Assembly: GCA_025964055.1 (NCBI GenBank)
Contig: JAOPZP010000013.1
Location: 1 to 14,871, forward strand
Length of the DNA: 14,871 bases
Source of the DNA: Conexibacter sp.
Lineage (GTDB): Bacteria > Actinomycetota > Thermoleophilia > Solirubrobacterales > Solirubrobacteraceae
Direction of reading: 5' to 3'
Positions 12,778 through 14,871 of the stretch are shown piece after piece (position 1 is the first letter of the stretch; each line of letters begins with the position of its first letter). The translations under genes and the position numbers were made by a program. The notes beneath the pieces are model-generated. The model was not told the origin of the DNA. It made no database searches and was given only the letters and a program-made list of their open reading frames with translations.

Positions 12778-13563
12778 CTAGACGACGTCGCCGCGGGCGG
12801 CCGACAGCTTGGCGACGGCGCCGCGGATGATCCGCGACACCTGCATCTGCGACACGCCGACCAGCCGGCCGATCTGCTCCTGCGTGAGGTCCTCCTCGAA
12901 GCGCAAGCGCAGCACGCGCTGCTCCCGCTCGTCGAGGCGCTCGAACAGGCGTGCCAGCGTCGCGCGATGCTCGGCGCGCGTCAGCTCGGGATCGTTGACG
13001 CCGTGGGCGTCGGCCAGCGTCGCGTCGTTGTCCTCGCCGCCGCGCGGGGCGTCCAGCGACGCGGCGCGCATGCCCTGCTGGGCCTGCAGCGCCTCGAGGA
13101 CCTGCTCGTCGGCGAGCTCGAGGGCCTGACCGATCTCGCGGACCGACGGGGAGCGGCCGAGGCGGGTCGTCAGCTCGGTGCGGAACTTGTCGACCTCCAG
13201 CGCGCGCTCCTGCAGCTCGCGCGGCGGGCGCACCGACCAGCAGCGGTCGCGGAAGTGGCGGCGCAACTCGCCGACGATGGTCGGCACGGCGAAGCTGGAG
13301 AAGGCGATGCCGCGCGAGGGATCGAAGCGATCGATGGCCTTCAGCAGGCCGAGGCTCGCGACCTGGAGCAGGTCGTCGAACGGCTCCTCGGCCTTGCGAT
13401 AGCGCTTGGCGATGGAGCGCGCCAGCGGCAGGAACCGCTCGACCAGCGCCGCGCGGAGGCGGGGGTCGCGGCTCTCGGCATAGGAGGCCAGCAGCTGGGC
13501 ATCGGTGTGGGGCGCGCGGAGCGCATCCCCCGCAGCGGTACGGAGCGTGGTCGCGGACGTCAT
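12778..13563 (-). CDS. RNA polymerase sigma factor, SigB/SigF/SigG group
   Basis: The 261-residue protein is a group 3 sigma-70 factor. Region 2 is DDLLQVASLGLLKAIDRFDPSRGIAFSSFAVPTIVGELRRHFRD (about 63-106, wording split by motif: DDLLQVAS, RFDPSRGIAFSSFA, GELRRHFRD). Region 3 spans about 123-165 and region 4 about 206-254 (LDEREQRVLRLRFEEDLTQ, then the helix-turn-helix GRLVGVSQMQVSRIIRGA). This group directs general stress, stationary-phase or developmental genes and normally recognises GTTT / GGGTA-type promoters. No anti-sigma or anti-anti-sigma gene is adjacent, so control must be encoded elsewhere. The ATG at 13563 gives the usual length. A TTG at 13626 would add 21 non-conserved residues. 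The leader holds a 14-bp palindrome and a weak GTTT-N15-GGGGCA. Confidence 0.93.
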   Translation of the reverse strand: MTSATTLRTAAGDALRAPHTDAQLLASYAESRDPRLRAALVERFLPLARSIAKRYRKAEEPFDDLLQVASLGLLKAIDRFDPSRGIAFSSFAVPTIVGELRRHFRDRCWSVRPPRELQERALEVDKFRTELTTRLGRSPSVREIGQALELADEQVLEALQAQQGMRAASLDAPRGGEDNDATLADAHGVNDPELTRAEHRATLARLFERLDEREQRVLRLRFEEDLTQEQIGRLVGVSQMQVSRIIRGAVAKLSAARGDVV

Positions 13564-13572
13564 GGTCCGGAC

Positions 13573-13586
13573 TTGCCCCGGGGCAA
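13573..13586. repeat. 14-bp perfect palindrome in the sigma-factor leader
   Basis: TTGCCCCGGGGCAA begins 10 nt upstream of the sigma-factor ATG. It overlaps a weak SigB-like -10 (GGGGCA, with GTTT 15 bp upstream on the minus strand). It could be an operator, or an RNA hairpin near the start codon. Confidence 0.45.
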
Positions 13587-13659
13587 CGACCGATAAACGG
13601 TGTTCCGATGGATTTCGGCCGTTCAACGCCGCAGTTCGCGGCCTTTCGGGGCGTCCGGA

Positions 13660-14079
13660 TCAGTCGTCGCCGCCGCTGGGGCGCCGGCGATCGCGCTTGA
13701 CCGCCCCGCGCTTGGCCTTGCCCTCCAGCCGGCGCTTGCGCGAGCCCTGCGTCGGCTTGGTGGCGGTGCGCGCCCGCGGGACGTGCAGCGCGCGGCCGAG
13801 GCGCTCCTCGAGGCGGCGCAGCGCGAGGTCGCGGTTGCGGACCTGGCTGCGCGCGTCCTGGGCGACCGCCCGGACGACGGGCCCGCAGCGGTTGACGATC
13901 CGCCGCTTCTGGTCCTCGCTCAGCGCGCCGGAGGCGGCGACGTCGAAGCTCGCCTCGATGCGGGAGGCCGTCACGTTGGCGTGCTGGCCGCCGGGCCCCG
14001 ACGAGCGGCTCGCGCGGATCGTGACCTCGTCGAGCGGGATGCGCACGGAGCGCGTCGGCTGCAGGGCGTCGGGCGTCAC
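13660..14079 (-). CDS. arfB: ArfB (YaeJ)-type alternative ribosome-rescue peptidyl-tRNA hydrolase
   Basis: The 139-residue protein has the release-factor catalytic domain with GGQ at 30-32 (SSGPGGQHANVTASRIEASF) and RSQVRNRDLALRRLEERL. A very basic C-terminal tail follows (about 100-139, KPTQGSRKRRLEGKAKRG). In ArfB this tail enters the empty mRNA channel of stalled ribosomes while GGQ hydrolyses the peptidyl-tRNA. There is no codon-recognition domain, which separates it from RF1/RF2. I chose the GTG at 14079: it has GAGGGG (14086-14091) 6 nt upstream and yields the typical family length of about 140. An in-frame ATG at 14142 would add 21 non-family residues and overlap the RTX gene by 14 nt. 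Confidence 0.9.
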   Translation of the reverse strand: MTPDALQPTRSVRIPLDEVTIRASRSSGPGGQHANVTASRIEASFDVAASGALSEDQKRRIVNRCGPVVRAVAQDARSQVRNRDLALRRLEERLGRALHVPRARTATKPTQGSRKRRLEGKAKRGAVKRDRRRPSGGDD

Positions 14080-14128
14080 CGAACGCCCCTCGGCGTCGGC
14101 GGCCCATGGTTGTCGGGCGCATTGGGCT

Positions 14129-14871
14129 TCACCTTCGGACATCCTCGCAGTCGGCCGCCACGTGGTCGGCGCCGTCGGCCAGCACGGTGTCGGTCCCCGA
14201 GCCGCAGCGCACCGTGTCGACCTCGCCGCGCACGACGTTGATGCGGTCGTCGCCGGAGCCGCCCGCGACGATGTCGGGGCCGAGGTTGCCGAAGAGCGCG
14301 TCGTCGCCGGCGCCACCGGAGATGTGGTCGGCGCCGCGGTCGCCGGTGATCTGGTCGTTGCCGTCCTCCCCGAAGATGCGGTCGTTGCCGGACCGGCCGG
14401 CGATCGTGTCGTCGCCGGCGCCACCGTGCAGCTCGTCGTTGCCCCACTCGCCGTCGACGTAGTCGTCGCCCCCGCCGCCGACGAGCTTGTCGTTGCCCTC
14501 CTTGCCGAACAGCGAGTCCGGGCCGGGCGTGCCGCGCAACACGTCGTTGCCGGTCGTGCCGCGGATGAGCGACGTCGCGGTCGTCGTGGTCGCGGCCTCC
14601 GGCGAGACGGGCACGACCGACTCGCAGCCGACGAGGCGGTCGCGCGTGGGGGCCGTGCCCTCGACGTAGACGGTGTCGTTGCCGTCGCCGCAGTCGACGC
14701 TGTCGCCGCTGTCGTCGGCCACCCGGATCGTGTCGTCGCCGGCGCCGGCGTCGATGACGTCGGCGCCTGGGCCGCCGACGATCGTGTCCGCGCCGTCGTC
14801 GCCGTAGATCTCGTCGGCGGCGTCGCCACCGTCCAGCAGGTCGGCGCCGGCGCCGCCCTCGATGAGGTCGG
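14129..14871 (-). CDS. RTX (hemolysin-type calcium-binding repeat) protein, N-terminus off window
   Basis: The frame is open to the right edge on the minus strand, giving at least 246 residues without a visible start. It is built of nonapeptides G-G-x-G-x-D-x-hydrophobic-x. A first block (for example GGAGADLLD, GDDGADTIV, GGPGADVID) is followed by a Thr-rich linker with one Cys, then about twelve consecutive repeats (GTTGNDVLR to GGSGDDRIN). Such repeats form calcium-bound parallel beta-rolls in extracellular proteins. The C-terminus (VRCGSGTDTVLADGADHVAADCEDVRR, read in short pieces: RCGSGTD, DCEDV) is cysteine-containing and lacks an obvious type I secretion signal; export probably depends on the missing N-terminus. 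The GTG at 14722 within the repeats is not a real start. Confidence 0.88.
   Translation of the reverse strand, partial: DLIEGGAGADLLDGGDAADEIYGDDGADTIVGGPGADVIDAGAGDDTIRVADDSGDSVDCGDGNDTVYVEGTAPTRDRLVGCESVVPVSPEAATTTTATSLIRGTTGNDVLRGTPGPDSLFGKEGNDKLVGGGGDDYVDGEWGNDELHGGAGDDTIAGRSGNDRIFGEDGNDQITGDRGADHISGGAGDDALFGNLGPDIVAGGSGDDRINVVRGEVDTVRCGSGTDTVLADGADHVAADCEDVRR

Noticed and set aside
14150..14871. Regular 27-bp spaced repeats suggestive of an array
   Set aside because: They are degenerate codon repeats encoding RTX nonapeptides, not CRISPR repeats; there are no unique spacers of constant length.

Overview
The window is high-GC DNA (strong G/C preference at third codon positions) from what looks like a soil actinobacterium, most likely of the class Thermoleophilia (order Solirubrobacterales, e.g. 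Conexibacter/Solirubrobacter-like). This placement is an inference. It rests on base composition, a SigB/SigF-group sigma factor, a DUF6458-type small membrane protein, an RTX protein with D-C-G/D-C-E motifs, a PKD-containing secreted protein, many starts without a Shine-Dalgarno sequence, and a flagellar-type promoter before a chemoreceptor gene. I see no rRNA, tRNA, CRISPR array, insertion sequence or prophage gene. Nearly all sequence is explained by 18 coding regions, and no gap exceeds 300 bases.

Layout. (1) Positions 1-7615 carry eight minus-strand genes. In transcription order they are an acyl-CoA dehydrogenase, a membrane-anchored minigluzincin-like metallopeptidase, a DAHP synthase (aroF type), a Nudix hydrolase, a Tat-exported flavin amine oxidase, a thiolase, an SRPBCC protein and a secreted cupredoxin-PKD protein that runs off the left edge. 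(2) Positions 7655-10806 carry five plus-strand genes: a two-helix membrane protein (DUF6458-like), a GNAT acetyltransferase, a methyl-accepting chemotaxis protein, a rhodanese and a 19-residue hydrophobic micro-protein. (3) Positions 10904-14871 are minus-strand again: a cold-shock protein, an AMP-forming acyl-CoA synthetase, a SigB/SigF-group sigma factor, an ArfB-like ribosome-rescue hydrolase and an RTX-repeat protein cut by the right edge.

How the genes relate. Acyl-CoA synthetase, acyl-CoA dehydrogenase and thiolase are three steps of fatty-acid activation and beta-oxidation, but they sit in separate transcription units. Most other genes are housekeeping or stress functions: aromatic amino-acid entry, ribosome rescue, cold shock, sulfur transfer and alternative sigma.

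The most interesting material is regulatory. A near-consensus sigma-28 promoter lies so close to the chemoreceptor ATG that the mRNA should be leaderless. Two small membrane-protein genes share a very similar upstream block of the form GNNT-N16-GGGTAC, which resembles actinobacterial SigB promoters, and a sigma factor of that group is encoded in the window. The thiolase has a tandem 22-bp repeat with a 33-bp period in its leader. A 10-bp GC hairpin abuts the aroF start codon. Both edge-truncated genes were read by hand on the minus strand. I found no convincing new multi-gene system.
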